Part shown: piece after piece, positions 1-11,763 of the stretch
Position numbering within the stretch: the stretch's first letter is position 1
Layout: each line of letters opens with the position of its first letter
Source of the DNA: Cucumis sativus
Taxonomy: Eukaryota; Streptophyta; Magnoliopsida; Cucurbitales; Cucurbitaceae
Assembly: GCF_000004075.3 (NCBI RefSeq)
Contig: NC_026656.2
Location: forward strand, 17,308,607-17,372,606
Length of the DNA: 64,000 bases
Reading direction: 5' to 3'
The notes under the pieces: generated by a model
What the model was told of the DNA's origin: nothing
The model's database searches: none
Seen by the model: the letters and a program-made list of their open reading frames with translations, nothing else
Position numbers and translations under genes: made by a program

Positions 1-576
1 AAACAGCAATACCTATTGGCCCATTTGTCTGCTCACCCGCCCTATAGACGAAGGCTAAGCCCACTATGTTATTGGTTCCTGGGCTCTCCTGGTAAAGAAG
101 TCATGGTTGGATTCAGTTTCATTACTAATATCAACGACTGATAATTAGGTAGCTAAACTAAGAACAAAAGGTCGTTAGTAGCTTTCATGATACATGTTAC
201 AAATCTTAAAATCCAGGCTTCCAATCCTCGACTCAAAGTGAGGAAAACCAATAAATAGTAATTTCTTATTTTATTGTGATTAAGATCTAAGAAAAAATCC
301 AAGTACCCGGCTATATTGTACAGATTACAGATTACATTTAAAAGTATGCCAAAAATCCAGATCCCGCACCCTAATCTATCATGGATGAGTGAAACTCTTA
401 AGACTGAAGCGACCACCAGGAGAAAGTTCAACTTCAGTATTCGTGATACCTCCGATGGAATTTTTCACGGTATCGAGCTATGCAAAACAATTGGCTTTAG
501 TGCCATATCAACCATGTGAACTATCCTGCTGGCTTCTATAATCGAAACAACACTATCTCTATCTTCCATCAACCAG
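1..576. other. Spacer and 3' untranslated region of the ALB4-type gene
   Basis: No gene is supported here. The stretch next to 576 should be the 3' untranslated region of the minus-strand insertase gene. Short open stretches on both strands have no recognisable domain. Around 1-145 the base composition is a little richer in G+C and could be part of a neighbouring transcript cut by the window edge, but no frame could be joined to anything. Confidence 0.5.
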
Positions 577-3500
577 TTACTCTCTTTGTTCTTCTCCGTT
601 TAGTTTGGCATCCTTGGCCACCCTAGTGTATGTCTCGAGCACTCCCTGAAAATGTGTGTTTGGCATTTACTGATAGAATTTCAAACAATTACAATTGGAG
701 AAATTATTTGATGAGCTCGCCACATTGTTTTGTCAGTTCTGCATTGTTAGATGTATGAGAAAAACTGTAGAAATACAACATATTTATATCTAATGGTTAT
801 TAGGAGCATGTAGATCCAAGACAACCCCCATCTTGACGGTCTCATTGTACAATTGATATCTTACAAGGAAAGAAATGCAAAGCTAGAGATTTACCTCTCC
901 CTGAGTTGCACTTGGCTCACTATCCACATCGACTCTTTGCATAGTAGTCGTGGGTATGGAGTTCTGATCCTCCTTTACATCCTGCCTGGAAAGACTACCA
1001 TTGACAACAACTCCAACAGTTGCGCTCTTGTCGCCGTCATTTACAGTCAGAGATTCAGCCTTGGCAGACTCTTCCGCTTTCCTTTCTTCTTCCTCTCTTT
1101 GCTGTCTTAACCTAGCCTCTTGCTCCTTTAACCGTTTAAATCTGAAAATGATCAACACATTAAAAACCACGAAGTTCTAACCTGTTTTTGGTAAGAAATG
1201 ACTTCTAAGTTCTAACCTTTCACCAGGCTTTAGCCCTTCTGCTGTCGGCTTCTCCTCTTGACGAGCTACGGTGCTACTTGATATTGAGTTTAACTTGGGC
1301 GCTTCACTCTGGACTCGGACTTGTTTTTCTTCTTGTTTCATGATTTCATCAATGAACTGTTTGTCCAGGGTTTTTGCGCCACCTGCCTTTTGAAGCCATG
1401 CTTGCTGAGCTGTGCTCAAGATGTTATTGGTAAGCCTGAGTTACAACATCTGAGAGATATAAGAGATGCCAAAATTCTCAAGGAGACTACAGTAAAACTA
1501 GTAGAACCAGAAATGACAAAACGGTTTTGTCTATGGCTGGTTCTGATTAGAAAAATTGCTTACCAATAAAGACTTAGACCAGAAGGAACTGAAAGTGCAA
1601 AATATCCAATCATTAACAGTAGGAACTGCGTTATGGCTTGAGAACTCTTCATGCTCGGATCATTATTCTGGATGTCACGAATGTAAGATACATTAGATAA
1701 CCCAAAATGAATCTATAGATTTTCCTTAAGACTGAAGTTAACTGTGATATAATGACCTTAGGCATTAGAGATTAAAAACAGGAAGAATTCATGGGAGTTA
1801 CAGCTGCAGATTTGATACAGTAATACTGGCCGTAAAAGAAAACTGATCGTCACCATTAAAAATTAGTTGAATTTCTTATTCGATTGTTTTTAATGTTAAA
1901 TATTCTGAAAGAGGATTATGGTGTGATCTAAGAAGATTTGAGAATTAACATAAATGCCTAGGTAGACAGTGACACGTCAACAAATATTGAGAAAATTACT
2001 GACCTGCGACGATTGCATAATTTGAACAGAGATGTACTGCGAAACGACCAGCAACACAGGCAAAACAAGATACGCAAAGGTATCTGACCACCCAAGTGGA
2101 GGATGACCATCCTGCTCAGTAGTCAATGCAACCATAATATAAGAATTGGCACATATCAAGTATTAGTCATTACTCATCCTCCTTGATCAAACATCTCTCA
2201 CACATCAAGAATTGCACTCAAGATGAAAGAGAAATCATGTAAACCAGCATCAGGCAGTGTAGCTGAAAACTCATAAATTCATTAATGACGTTCTACAAGT
2301 ATCTAAGATTGCTACCAAGGACATAACCAGGAACAAAATTCCAACAAAATGGTTTTTGGTACTCCTACCAGGAAAAATTACTTTTACAAGACAGAATGCC
2401 ATGTGATTAAAGTACTTACAACAAATGGAAAGAGCCAAGAAATACCACTCCCATTTTGTCGGGAGGCAATCGTAGTTGGACCAGCCAGAGAGGGTATCCA
2501 GAAAAAACCTTCCGTGAGGAGACCCTAAAATTTAGGCAATCAAATCAAATTAGGGATATAGATTAGTGAGAAATCAAAAACTCCAAAAAAATTCGAAGGT
2601 AATAATATAGCACCTCATTGGCCACATTTGAAAGAGCTCTGTATAGTCCAATCCATACAGGAATTGTTGCCAACGTGGGTAGGCATCCTGAAACCCATAA
2701 CAACGGTGACATGTGAGATATCAAGATTGACAAGTTTATACAAATAACTACGTTGAATTAAAATATTGCAACCCTCAGAAGAGTTTTAGTCTTTAAATGA
2801 CAGACTTGTATAAATAACTATATTGACATATAAACTTGAATACGTTTTTAGGCAAAATCCAAAAAGTAATTGATGCACGAGTTGAAACTAATATCTAGAT
2901 TTCTTAGTAGCTTTGCATCACTTCCATGGGCATATCAGCATTAACTGTGTGAAGGACCCAATGAGAAAAATCTTATTTGTGTAACAAGAAGCGAGCTGCA
3001 AGCATGAGCAAAATAAATCCACACAAATGCAAGAACAAGGAGGCTGTGTCTAACTACTAATCATTTCAGAGTAACTACTGCTCTAAAAACAGGCACAATT
3101 TGAATACCTGCTAGTGGGTTTATGCCTGCTAATTTGTACAGTCGAGCAGTCTCAAGTTGAATCCTCTCCTGCAGACAGATTAACAAGTCCAATTTGATCA
3201 TAAATTGTAGATATTTTAATTCAATAGTACTTAAATTCCTGATGTTAAACTGATTTCCCAGTGTACTGGTAGCCACGGTTCAAATCCCCTGTCCCAATCA
3301 TTGTAAAAAAAAGATTGCTGCTGTTAAAAGGGAGATATTTTTAGAAGTGTCCTACCACTCTCTCATGACCATAAGATGCCTGGTAAAAATTATTTTTCCG
3401 ATTAGGTAGGTTACAACACAATTGATTACGAACTATCATAATCATGATGCCACAATTCCAGAAGACAATTCTAGCTTACGGTAAGCATAGTACATTGGTA

Positions 3501-4382
3501 CTAAAAATAGCTATTATGAGTGAACTCCCTCCCTGACATTCCAGAGATACATCCTATACAGCAAGATAGAAGTTTCAACCTGATCCCCAGCATAGCGTTG
3601 TTGAACAGCCTTCACTTGGGGTTGCAAAGAACGCATCGCCATTGCAGATTCTACCTGAGTTCACCAAGAGAGTCAAGAAGTTATTAGACATGCTAAACGA
3701 ATTAATGACAAATATTCACCTAAACTCCACATTACTGATTCGGCAAAAGAACCTGCTTCTTTGTCAAAGGAAACGTAGCAGCCTTAACAAGAACTGTAAG
3801 AAGTATAATGGCAAAGCCATAGGCATAAGGAACATGTAAAGTAGAAAGTCCATCCTTAAGAATCTGCAACAAAAATTCAACAAGATTAAAATATAAGTTC
3901 AATAGCGTTTCAACAACTTTATGTGAATCTAACCCAAAAACGAGGTCACTTTTCTCTCCATGCTTTCCAGTTCCAAGGAAAATAAAAATCAACAATGAAT
4001 ATTCATACGTGATAATTAGCTAAACACAACATACTTTAAGGACGCTCTCCATATAATTGGTAATCCCCGTAAACCAATCATCCGTCTGCTTGACGGTAGT
4101 AACATTATCCGGCGAAGCAGACACGGCGGCGTCGGCAATCGTGTAAAGAAAGCTCTCAGCTTTGCCAAACAAATCTCTAACAAAGCCCTCGGCGTTATCC
4201 GGGTCAGGCAAGAACTCGGGTTTAAACCCAAATCTCGCCACAGCAAGAGAACCGCGAAGGAAAGGCTTATGATGGGATAAGCCTCGGAATTGGACTCCAT
4301 GAAATAGAGGATTTGAGTTGGGAACACGACTAGGAAATGAAGAGAACACAAAGTTTGGGCGGTAAGGTGAAATGGAAGCCAT
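577..4382 (-). CDS. ALB4: ALB4-type thylakoid membrane insertase (YidC/Oxa1/Alb3 family)
   Basis: Inserts or helps assemble proteins in the chloroplast thylakoid membrane. Eleven exons join in frame: 4382-4035, 3863-3753, 3654-3580, 3168-3108, 2687-2614, 2524-2420, 2111-2004, 1667-1564, 1435-1217, 1141-895 and 645-577, giving 506 residues. A Ser/Phe-rich transit-peptide-like N-terminus precedes the family core: YAYGFAIILLTVLVKAATFP, the RYAGDQ and YKLAGINPLAG loops, WIPSLAGP, and the last membrane segment with PSGLSLYWLTNN. The C-terminal tail is charged and rich in Lys, Glu and Arg. An N-terminal stretch reading LPDPDNAEG, the MQSSQ segment and the length resemble ALB4 more than ALB3, as I recall both families; ALB3 also lacks this tail. 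The start is the first ATG before the transit peptide. The stop overlaps a GTAACT string that could serve as a splice donor. PsbY lies upstream on the opposite strand. Confidence 0.93.
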
Positions 4383-5690
4383 TTTTATGGAGTAAACAAA
4401 AAGAAATAAAGCTCCAAATTGAAAAAGGAAGAGAAAGGGGTTTATGGGGTTATGGGTTAAACTTCAAGAAGAAAAGCAGTGAATTTGCGGAGGTCCCATT
4501 AGAGCAACAGCTCAATTGAACAATGAATGGAGGATTTCAGCGATGAAAGCTGAACATTTTCCAGTGGGGTTCATGAAATTGATAGCCTTAGTTGCTTGTT
4601 TGGTAAAAATTTCAAGTATGTACAGTGAAAATCGAAACCAGAGTTCGTTTTGGGCAAGTTTTCTTCTCCCCCTTTTAATGTATTTATCGCGTGATTAATG
4701 GCGCTAGGCAAAACGTGGAGGGCTGCCATAAGGTTGGAAAGTTTAGGACGGTGAAGTGATTTTTAAAGTCCCATTCATCGCCGTTGGATCAAACACCCAA
4801 GATTGCAATGAGAAATTGATGAACTCATGAAACTTACAAGATTTTCTGCCAATAATTCATACATATAGATTTGGATATTCCATTATTTCTCATTATGTTT
4901 GTTTTGTCTTTGCTTTGGAAAAGGCTTTTATTTATAGTGGCTTTCTAAACTTGCCGTTACTGTACATGTTATACCATATGTCATGTTTGTGGTTACATTT
5001 ACTGGAGTAAAAGGCTATTGTAAGTAACTATTTAAGTGGTTTCTTAAATTTCATTTATCTATTAATTTATGTAAAACTATTGTTTAAGGGAGTGCTGCTA
5101 GTTGATTAATCAGCAAGCCAACAAAATGCCACGAGGGATGACACTCATATGATGAGAATTTTGTAGAATAATAAACCATCGTGGGAGATTTCAAACCATA
5201 CATCTTCTAATCAATTAAAATGGGTAATTAAAAATGTTTCAAAATTAATGACAACTAATTAAATTATGCGCAACTTAGTTCCACTTGTGAGATTACGGTT
5301 TAAATCTCTTACCCTTTGTAGATCAAATGTCAAATATTACTTTCTCTAGGTTCAAATATCTTGATTGTTGATGTTCTTTTAGAAGTTGGGACAATTTTTT
5401 TTTTTTTTGAAAAAAGGAACTTATTCAAGTGATAAGAAAACTAAAGTGGGGTAGGAAATAGGAAATCTATGACTCACAATCTCACCCATGGATAAGGAGA
5501 GAATCCACTCAGCACAATTTTATTGGTTGGCATTTCCATGACTTGGCTTTACCTGTGTCTTTCATCTCCTCATCTCATCACTCCTAACATTGTTTTGCCA
5601 AAACCCAACCTTTTCTACTTCATTCTGCATCTCTCCTCTACCTGCCAAAGCCCAGAGCTTAGTTCAACCGTAACAAGCAAGTCAACTTCA
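4383..5690. other. Divergent spacer between the ALB4-type gene and PsbY
   Basis: About 1.3 kb that must hold the promoters of two divergently transcribed plastid-protein genes. It is A+T-rich, has a T-tract near 5396-5408, and shows no coding stretch I can assign. The frame of PsbY stays open back to an ATG at 5523, so some of this sequence is PsbY 5' leader. Confidence 0.5.
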
Positions 5691-6299
5691 ATGGCAGCAA
5701 CCATGGCTACAATGGCGGTGCTCAGTGTCAAGTGCACAAGCATCAACTCCACCAAAACCCACAACACCCAAAAGATAATCCCCAAACCTATCTCCCTTCT
5801 CTCTCTCCAAAACCTTCCAAAAGGCCTAATCTCATCAAAATCTAATCAAAATTCCAACTTATCAACCTTCCTCTCCAGCACCGCCATCGCCGGAGCTGTC
5901 TTTGCAACCTTGGGATCATCGGATCCTGCATTTGCAGCCCAACAAATTGCAGAGATAGCAGCAGACGGTGACAACCGTGGTTTAGCCCTTCTGCTACCTC
6001 TTATTCCGGCCGTAGCATGGGTTCTGTTCAACATATTACAGCCAGCACTCAACCAGATCAACAGAATGCGCAGTGACAAGGGTGTGATAATTGGGTTAGG
6101 ATTAGGTGGATTGACTGCATCAGGGTTTATGTACGCACCTGATGCTTCGGCCAGCGAGATTGCCATGATTGCCGATGCTTCTTCAAGTGATAGCAGGGGC
6201 CAGCTTCTTCTGTTTGTCGTAGCACCCGCCATTCTCTGGGTGTTGTACAACATTCTACAGCCGGCTTTGAATCAGCTCAACAGGATGAGGTCCGAGTGA
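5691..6299 (+). CDS. PSBY: PsbY precursor, chloroplastic (tandem polyprotein)
   Basis: Single-exon gene of 202 residues. It encodes a nuclear-made precursor that is cut into two small one-helix photosystem II proteins. Residues 1 to about 60 are a Ser/Thr/Lys-rich transit peptide. A hydrophobic Ala-rich segment ending near residue 83 looks like a thylakoid signal. The first PsbY unit spans about 84-130 and contains VLFNILQPALNQINRMRS. A second hydrophobic spacer (about 131-155) follows, then a second unit with VLYNILQPALNQLNRMRSE at the end of the protein. The twin units are seen directly; cleavage and function come from knowledge of the family. I chose the ATG at 5691 because it starts a typical transit peptide. 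An in-frame ATG at 5523 would add 56 residues that do not look like one. Confidence 0.95.
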   Translation: MAATMATMAVLSVKCTSINSTKTHNTQKIIPKPISLLSLQNLPKGLISSKSNQNSNLSTFLSSTAIAGAVFATLGSSDPAFAAQQIAEIAADGDNRGLALLLPLIPAVAWVLFNILQPALNQINRMRSDKGVIIGLGLGGLTASGFMYAPDASASEIAMIADASSSDSRGQLLLFVVAPAILWVLYNILQPALNQLNRMRSE

Positions 6300-6815
6300 T
6301 TCCAATTTTTTGAGAAATGTGATAGCAAACAAATCACCTGTAATTGCAGATTATGTCAATGAATCTATTTTTAATAGCAATTATTATTTCTTCTGTCATC
6401 GGAGCCACTGGCTGTATCTTTCCATGTCTATGTCTACGAAGTTGGAGTCTCTTTCATCTTCGTGTTGGCTACCAGAGAGAGAGCTAACTACTTAACATTT
6501 TCAACTTCATTAAATATCATGCTGTACGTAATAGGTCTAACCTCTAACACAACTTAACGTTAAAAAATTCTAAAGGAAGTTTTCGTAAACTATAGTTCAA
6601 CTGATCCTTAACTTCAAAATAAGATTCGTGCTTACTACAAAACAGCCCAGCATGAAATATCATGCAAGCATCCAAAAGATGCCCAAGGATTTCATTTCCT
6701 TCCAAATTTATCTGATATCGTGACAATTCCCATTAACAAATTTAGACAAGCACAATAACGTTTGACGATGCAATCTGGAATATTGGTCCTGGAGGAGGTA
6801 CATGACAATAACGAA
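6300..6815. other. Convergent spacer after PsbY
   Basis: The 3' ends of PsbY (+) and of the following long minus-strand gene face each other here. I see only A+T-rich sequence that should be the two 3' untranslated regions, and no separate gene. Confidence 0.5.
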
Positions 6816-9800
6816 CTAAGTATTAGTCTGACTGTCTGGAACAAAATCAACAGGCTGGCTTTCAGTATCATCTTGTTGTAATTGGGAGGCTGTCATCTTT
6901 GCCTTCTTATATCTACTTGAACTTCGAAGGATCGTGTCAAGGGTCAAATTCTCAGGGCTTGAAGGGCTGTACAAGATCACCAAACGGTTACAGGTGCAGA
7001 ATATAAACTATACTATAAAAGGCAAAAATATTGCACTACATAGAAACTCTGAAAGAAAACCTTTTTTTTTTTCTTTTGTTGGAAGTCGACAAGAAAAAAC
7101 GAGGGGAAACTGAATATATTGGAACCAAAATTACAAACAAAACATATTGAAATGAGGAAGAAGCAATTGGCATTCATAATTTCCATTTTAGCATCTGTAC
7201 AAGTGAGAACACTAAATGTATGCAAACAGATGCTAATATCATATTTAAGATATCATCAATCGGGAAAGACAAGTACCGTCATTTTTATCATTAACTTACT
7301 CGTTCTTTCTCCTACTTCTACGAATGTTTGTTCTTTCCAAGTCAACAGATTCTGGAAAAAGTCGTTCAAAAGCAGAATATTAGAAATAAGAAGCCAATAA
7401 CATGATTGCATAAAACAACGAGAGAGGGAAAAAGAATGAAAGACAAGAAGCCCAAAGGTTTGATAGACTTGTCCGGTTATCTAAAAAGCAGCAAGAACGA
7501 CAGAAATGCAATACAATATAATCTTGGAGTGGCATGATGATGAATTGATGTTACCATTGCTTTCACCATCTGAGAAGTCGGATATTTGTGAATTATCTGG
7601 AGATTTGGTACTGGCATCTGAATCAACAATTCCTGCTTCATCCTCAGAACTATCGCTGCTAGCATCCTTAAATATGCCTCCTGAAGTAAGCAACACGTTC
7701 CTTCGCTGCGATTGAGTAACATCTTTCTTTCCAGTCTGAGAAGATTTTCGTCCACCCTCAGGACGACCAATACCGGTAGATTGATGCCCCTTGCGCTTTT
7801 GATCATGGTAAACCATATTTGCCGACTTTTTCATCTTTGGTTTTGTTTTTGGTAAAGAAGAAGTTTCACTGTATATCTCAGTACTGTCTCGAGAAGAATC
7901 AACAACTTTTCCCCTCACCCCATCTGCTTGATTAGAGTCAGAAGTTTTCTGTTTAGGCTCATTAGAAGGCAGGGATTTTACCCCACCTCTTGAAATTTTC
8001 TTTAACTTATTGTCAACATGAAGCATTGCATCACATTTATCCTTTGACGAAGATCCACGAAGTTGAAGAGCGCTAGAGTTGCTAGTTAGGCAATGTCCCT
8101 CATTCTCCGTGTTTTCATCTGACTTCTGTGCGTTCTGCATGCTTAAGGAGGCCGCAGAAGAGCAGGCACTTGGATCCTTCTTTTTTCTTTTAGCTTTGAG
8201 CAAAGTATTCACACTTTTCTCTCTACTCAAATTGTCAACCTGCAATTTAACAGACTCGTGTTGGAATCTGTCAGCATTTTCCTCGATGCCAACTTTATTG
8301 CTTTCAGAAGGGACTTCAACATCATCGACCTTACCAGTATTACAATCTTCAGTGGTGTTGCTAAATCTATTTGCTTCTACATACCTATCTTCATAGCCTT
8401 CAGAAATGTGAGATGGATTTAGGGAGGACCTAACGGTCTTAGATTTCTTGCAATAACTGGGACTGATTTCAACCTCTGAAAACCGCGTAGAGTCCAAATT
8501 TTCTTCTTCTTCAATCTCATTTCTGAAATTAGATTTTGAAAACTTAGTTTTCTTTGCCGCTATAGACACAGGTTTTACTTCCCTGTCATTTCTCTTTGAA
8601 GAGAATGAATCCTCATTACCGATACTTTCTGCCTGAAGGTCAGGTGTACTTTTCATTGATGCCACAGGTCTCTTCTTAGTTTTCTTTCTCACCTGCCCAT
8701 CCATGTCTTTTGCTACAGCTTGAGTTTTGTTGATTTGCAGCAAAGGTTCCACCTTACTTGTATTTGGTTTATCTAAATCTATGTTCCTCACATCAGGCAA
8801 TATAGAAGTATTAGTTGTGTTTTCTCCTTTCATTAGAGAAACGTTCCTTTCTCCAATCTCAGCTTTACTACAGGAATTATCACCTAAAGTACAACTTTGC
8901 ATCTCAGTTGAAATGTCTTGTGCGGAATCTCTAGCACCTGCTGTGACTAAATTAATCTGCCTTTCTTCTGCTGACTCCCTAGACTTTTTAATCTTCTTTT
9001 TCTTACCATGCTTGGTCTTTTCAGCAGTTCCCTTTAAATGAACTAATTTAGAAATTTCCATAGCTTTAGAGTTAGTGTCAGCATTGGTACCATCCCAGCT
9101 TGATGAGTGGCAGTTCTCTACCATTGAGGCTTTTGCATCAGCAATCTGCAGGGAATCTCTTTCCTCTAGAACTGCAACAAACTTTTCAGTTTTGTGCGTA
9201 AGATGATTCCTTTGTACATTATTGGCATCCTCGGATGTACCAATACTTTTCTGGAGATCAGTGGGGTCCTTGCTTTTAGAGGCAAGATCCTCTGAACCTA
9301 CCATTCCTCCTAACACCGGTTTATCAGATGCATCCATTATACTTTGGACATTAGGAAGTTCAATGTTGTTCTTATCACCATCTACAAGAAGAATATGAAT
9401 CAATATCAGAACCCAACATTTGTTGGACTAGTTCATGAAGCTGTAAACATGATCTTTCATTTAACACACAACTACATTTTTCTAGGAAGACATACAAACC
9501 ACATGGAAATACAAATTATGCTAAAAAATGTTTGAAGAGAAACTTACGGGACTCTCCAACCAGGGGCGGTGCGTAACTTTCTGCAGTTTTATCGATAGAT
9601 TCATACTGCACTTCCCTTGTAGATGTTTCGAGGAGGTCGGGAATTGATTTCTCCTCAACATCTCGACTGGGGACAGTTGCTATATCAGATTCTCGACTTG
9701 CATCCTGTTGATCCCCTACTCTAGATGAAATCAAATCAACAACCTGATTTGGACAACCTGACAACTCAGATTTGCTTTTCTTTTTCCTCTTCTTCACACC

Positions 9801-11763
9801 ACTTGAAGCAGACTTGAGCAAATGAGCGTAAGGTTCAGTAGACAAACTACCTATGACAACTTGTGGAGTTTGTTTCTCATCTGGCAAGTATTCGGAAGTA
9901 ACCTTAGATGTAGATGTCGCATTCCTAGATTCAGAAACCAGATCCCTGTTTCCTTCCACCCCATTCATTACTCTAATTGTCATTTCAGTCTTGTGGATTT
10001 TTTCCACGATGGACTCAGCCTGTGCAGCTACTTTGAATGCAGTATTGTCAATCAGATATTTGGATTTATCATTTTTGCCAGAAATTTCAGCTTCATCGGG
10101 TAAATTATACTTTCGCTTCCTTTCATTTTCAGATTCAGATACATTGCCTGTATCAGAAGATGAAATCTGACCATGTTCATCTACATTGGATTTGCTTTCC
10201 ATCATTGGATGATCGGAAACTTCATTATGTGCATATTCCTTGGATTTTTCATTAGATCCAACGACTTGCTGCAGTGGATTTTGATCATTATCATCACTAG
10301 TATGATTAGCAAATTTGTGTTCATTAATCAATATTGTTTTGCTTTTCTTACTTCTATGATTCTGCTTCACAGCCGGCAGAGATTCCAATTTTTCATTGAA
10401 GCCTTCACAGTCATTCATTGTCCTGCTCGATTGATGTTTGCTGCGATTTTTGACAGAATGAGTAACTTCTGCCTTCTCGATCATTAAATCTCTTTTACTA
10501 GAATGACATGAATCAGGGGCTTCTTCATTGACATATTGTTGAGCCACAATGTCTTTCAATTTTTGAGCATCATAATTAGGTAGATGTCCACTATGATTAT
10601 TTCTAGCAACACTGCCAGTATTAGGGTCAGTTGAGTGACCATCAACAGTAGAAGCATCAATAGAAAGAAACCAACTGTCGTCGTAGCCAACAAATGCACT
10701 TTTCAAATACATGGAATCAGAAAGGTGATAGAAGTACCCTCTGCGCGTAACCTGTCAGTTTATATCCCGTAGTTGTAAATAAAAGAGATATATATAACTG
10801 ATTTTGCCAGGCATACAGAGAAATAATTAAGCACCTTAATTGCATGAATTTTTATGGCCCCGAGATGAGGAAAACACAGTGGATGTTCCTTCTCTATCTT
10901 TTCTGCAAGCAAAAGCATCAAGGTATCCGTTCAAATGTAAAGGTATAACTAAAAACCATCGTAACATTCAGGCCCATTTGTTAACTACGGTGGTTCATCA
11001 TTTCTTTATAGTGGATTTTATCTTTTCTAGGAAATATTTGAATTCATAGCTGAGTTTTGAAAACAAAGATTTTCAAACCATTTTACTAAGTTTTCAAACT
11101 TAGTTTAGATTTAAAAAATCTACACAGACAACAAAAGAAAGAATCATATAGTGGAAGAAATATTATTTAAAAAATTAATTTTCAAAAGCCATAAACCGAA
11201 AACTAACGGTTATCAAACAACTTAATAATTAAACAACGAACTTTTCAAAACAAGAATGATAACAAAGACAGCTAGAATTTCGACTTAATTTCACTTTGAA
11301 CTTAGAAAATAGGAAAAACACTAGAGAAGAAGAATTAGTATAGAACTGTTGACACAGAATGATAGAGTCAGACACAGAAATAAACTCCATTAACCAAAGT
11401 AAGAAAATATAAGCTCGCAACGGTCAGACGCGAAAACATAGTTCCCATGCTTCTAAAACAGAAGTTTCAAAACACCAAAATCTTCGTAACCCAAAAACTT
11501 TCTACTCATTCAAATTAATTACTACGCTCGTGCATCAGCTTCACCCCAAAATCAATTAACCTCTGATGAATTCAGTGATAAGCTCTACAACAGTACACAG
11601 GCGGAGATAGCAGAAGTTTACCTTTAACATCGAAGACAGTATCACCGTCAGAGACGGCCATCGCCAAGTGAGTGCCAAGACTAGTATCGACAAAAACAGT
11701 ATTGTTAGACGCCGCAGCTTCGACGAAACAAGTGGGATAATCCGGTATCGTCATTGTATTCAA
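6816..11763 (-). CDS. Unrecognised long Lys/Ser-rich protein, probably nuclear
   Basis: I do not recognise a named family. Six exons join in frame (11763-11622, 10902-10835, 10751-9548, 9381-7555, 7351-7300, 6966-6816), giving 1147 residues; an ATG at 11754 would remove three. Residues 1 to about 95 look folded: hydrophobic strands, a TVFDVKEKIEKEHP helix-like stretch and the segment RRGYFYHLSDSMYLKSAFVG, a spacing reminiscent of ubiquitin-like folds (inference). The rest is mostly disordered and rich in Ser, Lys, Asp, Glu and Asn, with many basic clusters such as KHGKKKKIKKS, KKRKKKSKS and KAKRKKKD that resemble nuclear localisation signals. An acidic stretch with DASSDSSEDEAG lies near residue 1045. 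The short C-terminal exons encode RRSRRKND and ILRSSSRYKKAKM. A nuclear or nucleolar scaffold is likely; no enzyme motif is visible. Confidence 0.8.

Noticed and set aside
1-145. A last exon of a minus-strand gene reading VVDISNETESNHDFFTRR
   Set aside because: The phase does not fit any donor of the ALB4-type gene and no other exon is in the window, so it cannot be supported.
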